Positions 38,546 to 46,756 of a stretch of 64,000 nucleotides of DNA are shown in pieces. The stretch covers positions 745,726 to 809,725 of the forward strand of contig NZ_NKFP01000004.1 of NCBI RefSeq assembly GCF_002215035.1, read 5' to 3'. Positions within the stretch are counted from its first letter, which is position 1, and every line of letters starts with the position of its first letter. The DNA is from Leptolyngbya ohadii IS1 (GTDB lineage Bacteria; Cyanobacteriota; Cyanobacteriia; Elainellales; Elainellaceae). A model generated the notes under the pieces. It was given only the letters and a program-made list of their open reading frames with translations. It did not search any database and was not told the DNA's origin. The position numbers were made by a program, and so were the translations under genes.

Positions 38546-38850
38546 TGAGCAAAGGGGTATCAGGACAAGGATAGATTAATTGTTTCCAAAGGAATACCCG
38601 CCAAGGGTGATGCCGTATTCTTCAGCGATCGCTAAAACCGAAATATAAACAATTTAGTTGGAAATTGGCTCCTGGCGATCGACGTGCAGTAAAAGAGGAC
38701 TTTGGGAATCTTAGGCGGAAAGCGCGATCGCAAAAATGATGACCTAAGGCGAGATTTTGTAGCTCTCGCTACCAAGGTGAACAATTTTTAATTTATATTA
38801 AGAACTGTGAACCTGATTGTTCTGTCCCTAGTTCAACTTCATCTCAACCC
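38546..38850. other. Gene-free spacer
   Basis: About 300 bp, AT-rich toward the right end, with two HIP1 octamers (GCGATCGC). No gene or RNA recognised. Presumably contains the promoter of the lyase gene. Confidence 0.5.
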
Positions 38851-39405
38851 GTGAGGAATGATACTGTGACTGCCTCCTTACTGACTGCATCAACCCTTGA
38901 CGAGTCCCTGATTGCCGAATTTTTTGGACGGTCGGAGGGACAGTGGCGATCGGAGCGTCGCTATTACACCCTGCCCGATGGCGATACCAAGGAGATGGTC
39001 AGTATTATTCAGGTTCGTTTCCTGGAGCAGGGCTGCCCAGAGCTCTGCAAACTCGCCCAGCTTCATGGATTGGTGGATGAAGCGGCAATGGTCTGCGGGG
39101 CAGAGGTTTCCTGGGATGCTGCCAACTCCGTCACGGGACGGCGGGAGTCCAGAGGGCATACCTTATTCGGTGCACTGGGGAATATTCTCTACCGCGATCG
39201 GGGCTTTGCTACGCCCAAACCCGTCATTGCCGAGTACTACTTCATAAACCCCGATACGCTCTGCCTCCGCACGGAGTACAAAGGCTCCAAGTTTGAGGAA
39301 GAGCTAAAGCTGGTTGGGAACCAGTACCGCACCCGCCAGACGATTATTTCCCACGAGGGCGAGCAGCAGATGATCGGTCAATACCTGGAAAAGCGGATTG
39401 CCTGA
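38851..39405 (+). CDS. CpcS/CpeS-family phycobiliprotein lyase (second copy type)
   Basis: 184 residues from GTG 38851; another GTG start at 38866 is possible. S-type lyase features: FGRSEGQWRSERRYYTL, the TLFGALGNILYRDRGFATPKP region and the lipocalin-like strands CLRTEYKGSKFEEELKLV. It ligates bilin to phycobiliprotein cysteines. It differs clearly from the 10769 protein, so the two may work as the heterodimer seen for CpcS/CpcU in some cyanobacteria. Confidence 0.85.
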   Translation: MRNDTVTASLLTASTLDESLIAEFFGRSEGQWRSERRYYTLPDGDTKEMVSIIQVRFLEQGCPELCKLAQLHGLVDEAAMVCGAEVSWDAANSVTGRRESRGHTLFGALGNILYRDRGFATPKPVIAEYYFINPDTLCLRTEYKGSKFEEELKLVGNQYRTRQTIISHEGEQQMIGQYLEKRIA

Positions 39406-39489
39406 GTGCCTGTAAATTGAACTGAAATTAAACTGGGTTTGGGCGATCGCCCCTGAGCGATTCACGCCGAGTATTTTCAAGTCAGACGT

Positions 39490-40083
39490 TTATTCTCCCT
39501 GCATCTGTCCGTGCATTAGCGTCAGGTCTTTCACGATCTGCATCAAGCGATTCTCCAGGGTTTGCTGTCTTTCCAGCAACGTCCTCAGTTTTTGATAGCG
39601 GGCGATCGCCAGACTCACGTAGGGCACCTGCTGCGGCGGACAGGGACGCGACCAGAGCTGACCTTCGGCATCCAGTCCACAGAGCCAATAGCCGCTCCGG
39701 GGCTGGTTATCTGTGAACGGGGGTTGGGGATTGCTGCAAATGGCTTCCACGTATTCGTGCAGATGCTCAATCTCCGCATGGCGCAAAACTGTAGCACCCG
39801 TGGGCTGAATGGGCTGACCTGGCGATCGATGCGTGAGCTGCGTTGTCTGGTACGCTTCTGGGGACTGTGATTCTAACCAGCCATCCACGATCGGTCCTTC
39901 GGCATAAAGGCTCTGAATTTGCTGCGAAATCTGCTGTAGCTCGATCTGCCACTGCTGCACGATCGCCTCAATTTGATGCAGTAAGCCGATCGCCAGACTG
40001 GGGTTGGCGGCATGGCGATGGGAATTCCTGTGAGGTATCGGGGTCGCCTCAATTCGTTTCGGTTCACGCTTATTCGGTTTCAT
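39490..40083 (-). CDS. Conserved hypothetical protein, helical
   Basis: 197 residues, soluble, basic N-terminus. A Gln-rich helix at about residues 30-65 (HQIEAIVQQWQIELQQISQ) and another at the C-terminus (LLERQQTLENRLMQIVKDL) flank a compact middle with RSGYWLCGLDAEGQLWSRPC. I do not recognise a named family. It stands alone, convergent with the lyase gene. Confidence 0.7.
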   Translation of the reverse strand: MKPNKREPKRIEATPIPHRNSHRHAANPSLAIGLLHQIEAIVQQWQIELQQISQQIQSLYAEGPIVDGWLESQSPEAYQTTQLTHRSPGQPIQPTGATVLRHAEIEHLHEYVEAICSNPQPPFTDNQPRSGYWLCGLDAEGQLWSRPCPPQQVPYVSLAIARYQKLRTLLERQQTLENRLMQIVKDLTLMHGQMQGE

Positions 40084-40257
40084 GTCGCCAGCCTTAGCAG
40101 GATCACCTTGAGCGGATCAGGAAGATCAGACAATGTAGAGAAACGACGTAGAGAAAAAGCGAAACGACCTGCATATCTCCGACTTGAGCCTATTCTAGCC
40201 GTTTATACCGGGGTTTCCACCCTTTAGCTTTCTCCGATTCCCTAACCCTAAAAGCTG

Positions 40258-40827
40258 ATGCCACTTCCCGCTAATTCCCCCAGACAGATCATCCTGGTGA
40301 CGGGTCCAGCCCGCTCCGGCAAAAGTGAATGGGCAGAAACGCTAGCAGTCCGGTCTGGGCGATCGGTAGTATATGTGGCTACGGCTCAGCTTAACCCCGA
40401 TGATGCCGAATGGCAGACGCGCATTATCCGCCACCAGCAGCGTCGTCCCGCAACCTGGAAAACCCTCGCAGTGCCGATCGCCCTTCCGGAAGCCATCGCA
40501 AGTGCCAAAGAAGAATGTCTCCTGGTTGATTCCCTGGGAACCTGGCTGGCAAACCTGCTAGAGCAGGACGAAGACACCTGGCAACAGACGATCGATCAGC
40601 TGCTTAATGCCCTGGATCACACAACGGCTGAAGTCATTTTTGTGGCGGAAGAAACGGGCTGGGGCGTGGTGCCTGCCTATCCTCTGGGGCGACTGTTTCG
40701 CGATCGGCTGGGCAATCTAACGCGCCAAATTGGGACGATCGCCAGCGACGTTTACCTGGTAACGGGCGGCTATGTGCTGAATCTGAGCCAGCTGGGACAG
40801 CCCCTTCCTAGTCCGACAGAACCGTAA
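40258..40827 (+). CDS. cobU: Adenosylcobinamide kinase / guanylyltransferase
   Basis: 189 residues. P-loop LVTGPARSGKSEWAE near the N-terminus, Walker B-like CLLVDSLGTWLANLL, and VAEETGWGVVPAYPLGRLFRD, typical of CobU/CobP. It phosphorylates adenosylcobinamide and transfers GMP to it, preparing the nucleotide loop of cobalamin. About 3 kb from cobQ, not in one operon. Confidence 0.95.
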   Translation: MPLPANSPRQIILVTGPARSGKSEWAETLAVRSGRSVVYVATAQLNPDDAEWQTRIIRHQQRRPATWKTLAVPIALPEAIASAKEECLLVDSLGTWLANLLEQDEDTWQQTIDQLLNALDHTTAEVIFVAEETGWGVVPAYPLGRLFRDRLGNLTRQIGTIASDVYLVTGGYVLNLSQLGQPLPSPTEP

Positions 40828-40911
40828 TTCCAGAACCGGAATTCACCGTATTCAGTTGCTTGAGTGACGATCCTGGAATGCTGGCAATCCTGCAATCGCA
40901 GACTCACTGAA

Positions 40912-40966
40912 GGTTCTCCAGAAAGGTGCTCCAGAAGGGTTCTCCAGGAAGATTCTCCAGGGAAGC
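40912..40966 (+). repeat. 13-14-nt degenerate tandem array
   Basis: GGTTCTCCAGAA-type units are repeated four times at 13-14-nt spacing downstream of cobU. Confidence 0.7.
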
Positions 40967-41021
40967 TTAATCTTTCCTGCGGATTGGCAGGCACATAAGC
41001 GATCGGAGAATCGTTAGCATT

Positions 41022-41035
41022 AAATATGCATATTT
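41022..41035. promoter_or_regulatory. Palindrome AAATATGCATATTT, candidate operator
   Basis: A perfect 14-bp palindrome just upstream of ATG 41044. Its core ATATGCATAT recurs 22 bp before the Lrp gene (49307-49316). An in-frame ATG at 41026 lies inside it. Confidence 0.5.
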
Positions 41036-41043
41036 ATTTTCCT

Positions 41044-41478
41044 ATGGCATCTCCTGAACAGGTCAAACAATATCTGGCGTACTGGTTCCAGCTTGGCAAG
41101 CCGCTAATCCTGGACGGGAAAAATACGGAGGACGGTCGCTCGAAGGTGTTGCCCCAGTCTGTAATTCAGGGCGATCGCTATAGTCCTGAGTTCGAGGCGT
41201 GCTGGCAGCAAATCAGCAGTGGAGCCTGGAAGTCTAGCTATTTGGAAGGCACCGTTCAAACGGTCGAACATCTCCTGTCATCTCAGTGGGAAATTTCCAG
41301 CTGTGCCCGCTGTGCCATGCCTGTGCCAATGCTGAGTCTTGGCTTACAAACGGGCGATAGTGAGTGTCCCTGTGCCGACCTGCCAGGATGGCCCAATACG
41401 GAACTTCCCCAGCCGCGCGTTCCAGTGGACTCCCGAAATCGGCTTCAGAATATTCGCGATCGCCTTTCCCAGCACTAG
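41044..41478 (+). CDS. Conserved hypothetical protein with a possible zinc site
   Basis: 144 residues from ATG 41044 (MASPEQVKQYLAYWFQLGK). An earlier ATG at 41026 lies inside a palindrome and is not preferred. The middle has CARCAMPVP and the later CPCADLPG, a four-cysteine arrangement that could bind zinc. The family resembles unnamed cyanobacterial proteins. Converges with ftsE, leaving 3 bp. Confidence 0.7.
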   Translation: MASPEQVKQYLAYWFQLGKPLILDGKNTEDGRSKVLPQSVIQGDRYSPEFEACWQQISSGAWKSSYLEGTVQTVEHLLSSQWEISSCARCAMPVPMLSLGLQTGDSECPCADLPGWPNTELPQPRVPVDSRNRLQNIRDRLSQH

Positions 41479-41481
41479 CCG

Positions 41482-42309
41482 CTATCTTGCCCGGAACAGC
41501 CGTCCGTTGCGAATTTGTACAACCGGATGGTGAGAAGCTCGCACCAGATGCTCATCGTGGGTGGTGATAATCACTGTAATTCCCATATCGTTGAGCTTTT
41601 GCAAAATTTGCACGACCTGCCGCGAGTTGTCCGGGTCGAGGTTTCCGGTTGGCTCATCGGCTAACAAAATGGGGGGAGTACCAACGATCGCACGGGCAAT
41701 GCTGACGCGCTGCTGTTCGCCGCCGGAGAGCTGATCGGGAAAACAGGCTGCCTTATCCTGCAAGCCCACTAGCTTCAGCGTAGGAACTAGCCGCCGATGG
41801 ATTTCTTTGCGGGTGAAGCCCTGCGCCCACAGCACAAAGGCAACATTCTCGGAAACGGTGCGACGTGGGATGAGTTTATAGTCCTGAAATACCACGCCAA
41901 TCTGCCGCCGCAGTTTAGAAAGCTCGTTGCCGCGAAGTTGGGCAATCAACTGGCTGTTGACAATGACTTCCCCCTGGGTCGGACGTTCCTCGCCGTAGAG
42001 CAGCTTCAGCAGGGTCGATTTACCGGAGCCTGAAGGTCCTGTGACAAACAAAAAATCGCCCTGACGCACCTGCAAATGCACATCAACCAGGGCGGTATAG
42101 CCGTTGCTGTAGGTTTTATTGACCTGATGCAGTTCAACGATTGGTTTTGCGGCAGCATCATCCGGCTGACTGGGGCGAGCCGTGGGGAAGGTCGCTTGGG
42201 CGAAGACGGACTGAAATTGCGCCGCTGGGGAGCGCACGTCTGAGGTAGGCGTTCCTGAAGTTTGGGGGGCAGAGTGCAGCGAACGAGATGGGGATGTCCC
42301 TGAGGGCAT
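41482..42309 (-). CDS. ftsE: Cell division ATP-binding protein FtsE
   Basis: 275 residues. After a Ser/Pro-rich N-terminal extension of about 55 residues comes an ABC ATPase: Walker A GPSGSGKST, Q-loop VVFQDYKL, signature LSGGEQQR, Walker B ILLADEPT and switch His TTHDEH. The sequence VFQDYKLIPRRTVSENVAF is characteristic of FtsE. With FtsX it controls peptidoglycan hydrolases during division. ftsX is not next to it. The long N-terminal extension is unusual; a later start near residue 57 is possible. Confidence 0.88.
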   Translation of the reverse strand: MPSGTSPSRSLHSAPQTSGTPTSDVRSPAAQFQSVFAQATFPTARPSQPDDAAAKPIVELHQVNKTYSNGYTALVDVHLQVRQGDFLFVTGPSGSGKSTLLKLLYGEERPTQGEVIVNSQLIAQLRGNELSKLRRQIGVVFQDYKLIPRRTVSENVAFVLWAQGFTRKEIHRRLVPTLKLVGLQDKAACFPDQLSGGEQQRVSIARAIVGTPPILLADEPTGNLDPDNSRQVVQILQKLNDMGITVIITTHDEHLVRASHHPVVQIRNGRLFRAR

Positions 42310-42483
42310 AGCTTCAGAACCTGGCAGAGAATTGGCGGAGTATTATTTTTTACCGCTAAATATGAGTGAACAAATCGAGCGGACAAATTGAGAGCAATTG
42401 TAATCGCTCTGACAAAATCCGTCACGCAATCGACTGAGACGATCGACAAACCTTAATGAACGGAACCCTGTATGTGAACTGCG

Positions 42484-42569
42484 TCAACAAATGACATCAA
42501 CAAACGATATCAACGAACAGCGTCAAAAAATGACGTTAACAAGCAGCGTCAACAGACGATATCAACAGA
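42484..42569 (+). repeat. 13-nt tandem array (six units plus partial)
   Basis: TCAAC-type units start at 42484, 42497, 42510, 42523, 42536, 42549 and 42562, exactly every 13 nt, with several substitutions per unit. Upstream of ftsE, in a 312-bp spacer that has no gene. Confidence 0.9.
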
Positions 42570-42621
42570 TCTGTCGCAAACTGGCAAACCAGATTAAAGC
42601 CCAGAATCAACCGTTCGGAAA

Positions 42622-43146
42622 CTAGCGGCGAACCTTACCCGCAAATCCAGCCGCCTTGAACTGTTCAAGCTGAAGTGGGGTGGGCTGGTTAGCCGGAATC
42701 GTAATGCGAAGCTCAAAATCGCTCTCACCGAGGGGAACCTCATCGATCGACCCTAATCGGGTGCGGTTTTCCAGCACGGAGTTGCCGTTGGCGTCGTAGA
42801 TTCTGCCAAAAATATCGGCGTTGTAGATAGGCTTACCCGATGTATTTTTTGCTTTGCCCGTCACGATGAAGCAGTTTGCCCGCATACTTGTCCCGCCGGA
42901 TGTAATGGCACCCTCGGACAGTTCGGCTGGACATTCGTGATAGGTGACGTCGCTTAGCGGAATCTGGGTGAGGGCTTGAGCGGTTGGGGCAACCAGGGCA
43001 CTGCCGAACCACAGCACAATGGCAAACCCACCAATGACGATCGCTCTTAGACCGGAGTGAAGCATGGGGTGCAAGGAAGCCAAAAGGCGAGACAGAAGGC
43101 GAGGTAGAGCGAAAGAGGTGTTGCTTACAGGGTGAGGAGTGTTCAT
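42622..43146 (-). CDS. Secreted protein with FxLYD-like domain
   Basis: 174 residues. A hydrophobic segment (LRAIVIGGFAIVLWFGSALV) ends at a cleavage-like AQALTQ. It is preceded by about 27 residues, so a start at 43065 is also possible. The mature part FIVTGKAKNTSGKPIYNADIFGRIYDANGNSVL looks like an FxLYD/immunoglobulin-like domain, with two cysteines (YHECPAE, RANCFIV). Function unknown; probably periplasmic or membrane-attached. Confidence 0.72.
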   Translation of the reverse strand: MNTPHPVSNTSFALPRLLSRLLASLHPMLHSGLRAIVIGGFAIVLWFGSALVAPTAQALTQIPLSDVTYHECPAELSEGAITSGGTSMRANCFIVTGKAKNTSGKPIYNADIFGRIYDANGNSVLENRTRLGSIDEVPLGESDFELRITIPANQPTPLQLEQFKAAGFAGKVRR

Positions 43147-43391
43147 AGTCTTGAATCAGCCGCCAAATCAATCCAACCCCAGATTATCGCGAAATGCTGG
43201 AGCAAAATGCATCGGTGCCAGCCTCGCTTCCCAGAATTGAGCCACACCGGAGCGTTAACCGCTGCGTAATTGTCTGCTCACTGTCCGCCAACTGCCTGGC
43301 AACTATGTGCTAATTGTCTGCTCACTGTCCGCCAATGACAGTCCACTACAATGAAAGGAAGAGGAGCCTATTTGTAAAGAGAGCCGGACGT

Positions 43392-43757
43392 ATGCAGTTA
43401 AAACGAATTGGTCACGTTGCCATCTGTGTTCAGGATATCGATCGCGCTGCCCAGTTTTACCAGAATTTAGGAATGGATCTGGTTTGGAAGGACACAGACT
43501 GGGCGTATCTTAAAGCCGGAGAAGACGGGCTGGCATTGCTGAGTCCTAGCTACGATCAGGCTGGACCGCATTTTGGCTTTATTTTTCACGATCGGGCTGA
43601 GGTACAGGCAGCCTACGATCGCCTGAAGGCAGAGGGTGTCCATCTTACCGAAATCCACGACCACCGGGACGGCACAGCTTCCTTTTATGGACGCGACCCG
43701 GAAGGAAACTGGTTTGAGTACCTCTATGAGCCAGTGGCAGTGGCAAGCGCCGTCTAA
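43392..43757 (+). CDS. VOC family protein (glyoxalase-like)
   Basis: 121 residues from MQLKRIGHVAICVQDIDRAAQFY. It has the two-module fold with putative ligands His (GHVAI), His (QAGPHFGF) and Glu (NWFEYLYEP). The frame opens 26 codons upstream, but the family start is at 43392. Single-domain glyoxalase I or bleomycin-resistance type; substrate unknown. Distinct from the 5985-6374 VOC protein. Confidence 0.82.
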   Translation: MQLKRIGHVAICVQDIDRAAQFYQNLGMDLVWKDTDWAYLKAGEDGLALLSPSYDQAGPHFGFIFHDRAEVQAAYDRLKAEGVHLTEIHDHRDGTASFYGRDPEGNWFEYLYEPVAVASAV

Positions 43758-43864
43758 GGATTTGATCTAAAGACCTGTCTAAAGGGCTGTTGGAAAGACC
43801 CCTGCCAAGGATCTGGGGAGCAGGGACAGGGGGTAAGCGGCTGCCCTCTGCCCGTTAACCGCCC

Positions 43865-45868
43865 CTATTCCCCCGCACTGGTGTCGATTTCGATCGCAAA
43901 ACTGCGGAGCATTCCCGTGTCCCGTGAGGCTTTGTCGGTAATTTCGAGCGTCCAGGTGCCTGCTGGATTTTTGCCAATCATGGCTTGCAGTGCAGGAATA
44001 TTCGCAGTGTCGTAGGTGCGCTTCAAATTATCTGTGCCGCCCCCAGCGCGATCGTGCAGGATGATCGGCTGTCCGTTCAGAGCCGCAGGCGGAACCAGCA
44101 TCACCACCAGATCACCAATGTAGGTATGCTCTACATCGATCGTCACCTGGATCGATCGAATGGGTGCCGGATTACCCACGGACAACGAGAGTCGGGCGGT
44201 CTGGAAGTCGCGAATTGGGATGTCCTGGGCAATGCGGTAGGTCTGTCGGGGATCTGGACTGCTGGGTAGGGCAAGTTCAACGGCTTTTCTTGCGTTTACT
44301 CGACCATAGCCATAGAAGGGGCTGCGTCCATTCGCGTCGTATTTGCCGCCTTCCGGATCGATGCGATCGCAGGACTGCCGCAGAATTTCGCGCACCTGAT
44401 CCCAGCGCAGATCGGGATTTCTTGCCAGAATCAGCGCCACCACGCCCGCTACACCGGGAGTTGAACTGGAGGTGCCGCCAAAGGCATTTGTATAGTTGCC
44501 CTGGCGATCGCCCTGGGTCGCATTCCCTGGGTTATAGCCCGCTGTACCACTGCGATCGGTTGTCCAGATGCCGGAGGTGAGGGAGGGTTCGCCGTCGTTG
44601 CTGGGGAAGGTACACCAGATTGCCTTACCAAAATCGCTGTAAACGCTGCGGACGCCCCGATCATTGGAGGCGGCTACTGCAATTACGTTTCGATAGCTGG
44701 CATAACCGTCGTTATCTACGCTTTCGTTGCCATTTCCTGCCGCAAACAGCACCACGCAGCCCTTGCCATTGCGTCCCTGGGTGACGGCATAGTCGATCGC
44801 CAGTCGAGTGGAGTCTGCGAGGGGAACTACCTGCTGGTGTAAGGGATCATTTGGGTCCCACCAGGCTCCATCGGGCGGACCCCAGCTACAGGAAATCACG
44901 TCTGCCCCGTTCTGTGCCGCCCACACAAAGGAATCGGCTTCTGCCTGCGATCGTAATCCGGATGCCAGACGAATCGGAATCAGCTTTGCTTCGGGAGCGA
45001 CCCCGGATGCCCCAAAATTCCCGTTGGCACAGGCAACCCCGGCACAGGCAGTCCCATGATCTTCTCCCCGCCCCGGACGCGGGTCATTGGTTTTGCGGGT
45101 GACATCCCTGGGCGCGACAATTTTGCCGGACGATCGAAATTCTTCATGATCGATGTCTACTCCATCGTCGATCACGGCAATAATGGCACCCGTCCCCCGG
45201 CTCAGTTCCCAGGCGGCTTCCACGTTGGCACTGGCATCAATGACGCGCCCGTTAATCGTTGTTTTTGCCAGATGCCACTGATCCGGAAAGACGCGCCGTG
45301 CTCTGGTATCGCTGACGAGTTCGGGATGGCAAAATTCCACAATGTCTTCTTGCAGCAACCGTTCTGCGATTTCAAAGGTCGCCAAGCCCGTCCCCTCAGG
45401 TGCCGCAACAAAATAGGCGTTGCGGGCATATTCAAGCGGACGTTTCACCGTCAGTCCGTACTGAGCAATCAGGGCTTCGCAGGCTTCCGGCAACTGGTCG
45501 TTGAAAAACTTAAGGAAGAAATTCTCGCTGTATAGTATGGGCGTTTGCGATGCGACATCCACCAGCACCCGTCCGGCAAATTCAATTTCCGGTTCAGCAT
45601 TCAGCATTTCGCGGGCAGCATCCCTGAGGGACGTATCCGGCTGCGGGGACTTGGCTTTTAATACTTCCACTCCGGCATGACGAAAGCGGGTGTTTAGCTC
45701 AAAGTTTTGGCTGAGCATCTGGTATGCCTGCTGAGACAGGGGGGCAATCTCAAACGATCGCCGACTCATCATGGCTGCCCGATTGACGGTACGAACAGCA
45801 ACATGATCCTGACTAATTTCAAACTCATACCTCCGCCCATTCTTGCCACCATACTGAACCCATACCAT
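43865..45868 (-). CDS. S8 subtilisin-like protease with P domain, PrcA-like
   Basis: 667 residues. Residues 1-195 are a prodomain-like region starting MVWVQYGGKNGRRYEFE. The catalytic domain has Asp (VIDDGVDIDHEE, about 235), His (GEDHGTACAGVA, 271) and Ser (FGGTSSSTPGVAG, 467), with Asn in LFAAGNGNES. The C-terminal P/homo B domain (about 545-667) contains HTYIGDLVVMLVPP and GTWTLEITD. The overall form resembles the Anabaena calcium-dependent protease PrcA. No signal peptide, so it is likely intracellular. A gene resembling its prodomain lies divergently at 46223. Confidence 0.9.
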   Translation of the reverse strand: MVWVQYGGKNGRRYEFEISQDHVAVRTVNRAAMMSRRSFEIAPLSQQAYQMLSQNFELNTRFRHAGVEVLKAKSPQPDTSLRDAAREMLNAEPEIEFAGRVLVDVASQTPILYSENFFLKFFNDQLPEACEALIAQYGLTVKRPLEYARNAYFVAAPEGTGLATFEIAERLLQEDIVEFCHPELVSDTRARRVFPDQWHLAKTTINGRVIDASANVEAAWELSRGTGAIIAVIDDGVDIDHEEFRSSGKIVAPRDVTRKTNDPRPGRGEDHGTACAGVACANGNFGASGVAPEAKLIPIRLASGLRSQAEADSFVWAAQNGADVISCSWGPPDGAWWDPNDPLHQQVVPLADSTRLAIDYAVTQGRNGKGCVVLFAAGNGNESVDNDGYASYRNVIAVAASNDRGVRSVYSDFGKAIWCTFPSNDGEPSLTSGIWTTDRSGTAGYNPGNATQGDRQGNYTNAFGGTSSSTPGVAGVVALILARNPDLRWDQVREILRQSCDRIDPEGGKYDANGRSPFYGYGRVNARKAVELALPSSPDPRQTYRIAQDIPIRDFQTARLSLSVGNPAPIRSIQVTIDVEHTYIGDLVVMLVPPAALNGQPIILHDRAGGGTDNLKRTYDTANIPALQAMIGKNPAGTWTLEITDKASRDTGMLRSFAIEIDTSAGE

Positions 45869-46222
45869 CGCAGTGTTCCTTCCTTCTTACCTTGTTGGGG
45901 GTTAACAGGTTATTAAATCGCTGTCGATTTGCGGTTGATTGCTTCTTTCGAGTTATAGCCCCGACCGCAGAGAAATCGGGTGAGCGTTGCTGAAAATTTA
46001 CATCGACTTGCCAGTATTCAGCTTCACTGAATGAACCATAGCGTTCCCAAGGGAGGCTTGCGTAAGGGGGAATGCCCCTGCTCTGATTCGGGTGTCGAGG
46101 CGACAAAGATAAACTTTCGGAAAGATGATTTTTGCAGGGGTTGCGTTAGGTTTAAGGAAAGGCGTCGGTTTTCAGGTTCGGTTTAGTGTCTGGTGTTCCT
46201 CTATTCAAAAAGCGAGTGTAGC
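45869..46222. promoter_or_regulatory. Divergent promoter region between the protease and prodomain-like genes
   Basis: About 350 bp with no internal gene. It must drive both directions. I see no clear shared operator. Confidence 0.4.
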
Positions 46223-46756
46223 GTGAGCGTTCCATTAGACTCTTTAGAGCAATTTCCGCAGCAGGTGCAGGTTCAGCGATCGATGGTTTATGTGCGGCAG
46301 TCCGACTATTTTGCGGTGCATTTGCAGGAGCCGTCCCAGACAAGCCCCGCCCGACTCGCCTCCGAAGCCGTTCTCACCCTGGAAGACCACATCGCCATCT
46401 TTCGGGGCAGTCCCGCCACCCATCGATCGATCGCTACCCAAGCCGAAGCGATCAGTGCCGTGTATGTCCTGGAACCGGGAGGATCGATCGCTGTCCCCAC
46501 CGGACAGGTCTTTTTGCGCTTTGCGGAAGGGGTTGCTGTGGAAACTCACCAAAACACGATTCAGCAGGCAGGCTATCAGGTAACGGAAATTGTCTTCTAC
46601 GCGCCGAATGCCGCCTGGCTCCGTCCCCTCTCCGGCGAAATTGCCGATGCTCTGCGCCTTCTTCCCCAACTGGAAGCGATCGACCCCGTGGAGGTGGTGG
46701 AACCGCAGATGGTGATGGGGCGATCGAAGCGGGAGCTTATGCAATCGGCAACGTAA
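46223..46756 (+). CDS. Stand-alone protein resembling the PrcA prodomain
   Basis: 177 residues from GTG 46223; ATG 46283 is possible. By eye it follows the protease N-terminal region. MVYVRQ resembles MVWVQY, DYFAVHL resembles DHVAVRT, and FLRFAEG resembles FLKFFND. FYAPNAAWLRPLSG resembles EYARNAYFVAAPEG, and VEVVEPQ resembles VEFCHPE. There is no catalytic domain. It could be a folding helper or inhibitor of the divergent S8 protease. The last 20 bp overlap the convergent histidine kinase gene. Confidence 0.72.
   Translation: MSVPLDSLEQFPQQVQVQRSMVYVRQSDYFAVHLQEPSQTSPARLASEAVLTLEDHIAIFRGSPATHRSIATQAEAISAVYVLEPGGSIAVPTGQVFLRFAEGVAVETHQNTIQQAGYQVTEIVFYAPNAAWLRPLSGEIADALRLLPQLEAIDPVEVVEPQMVMGRSKRELMQSAT

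Noticed and set aside
42484-42569. Repeat array as a CRISPR
   Set aside because: Units are 13 nt, directly adjacent, with no spacers of unique sequence and no cas genes.
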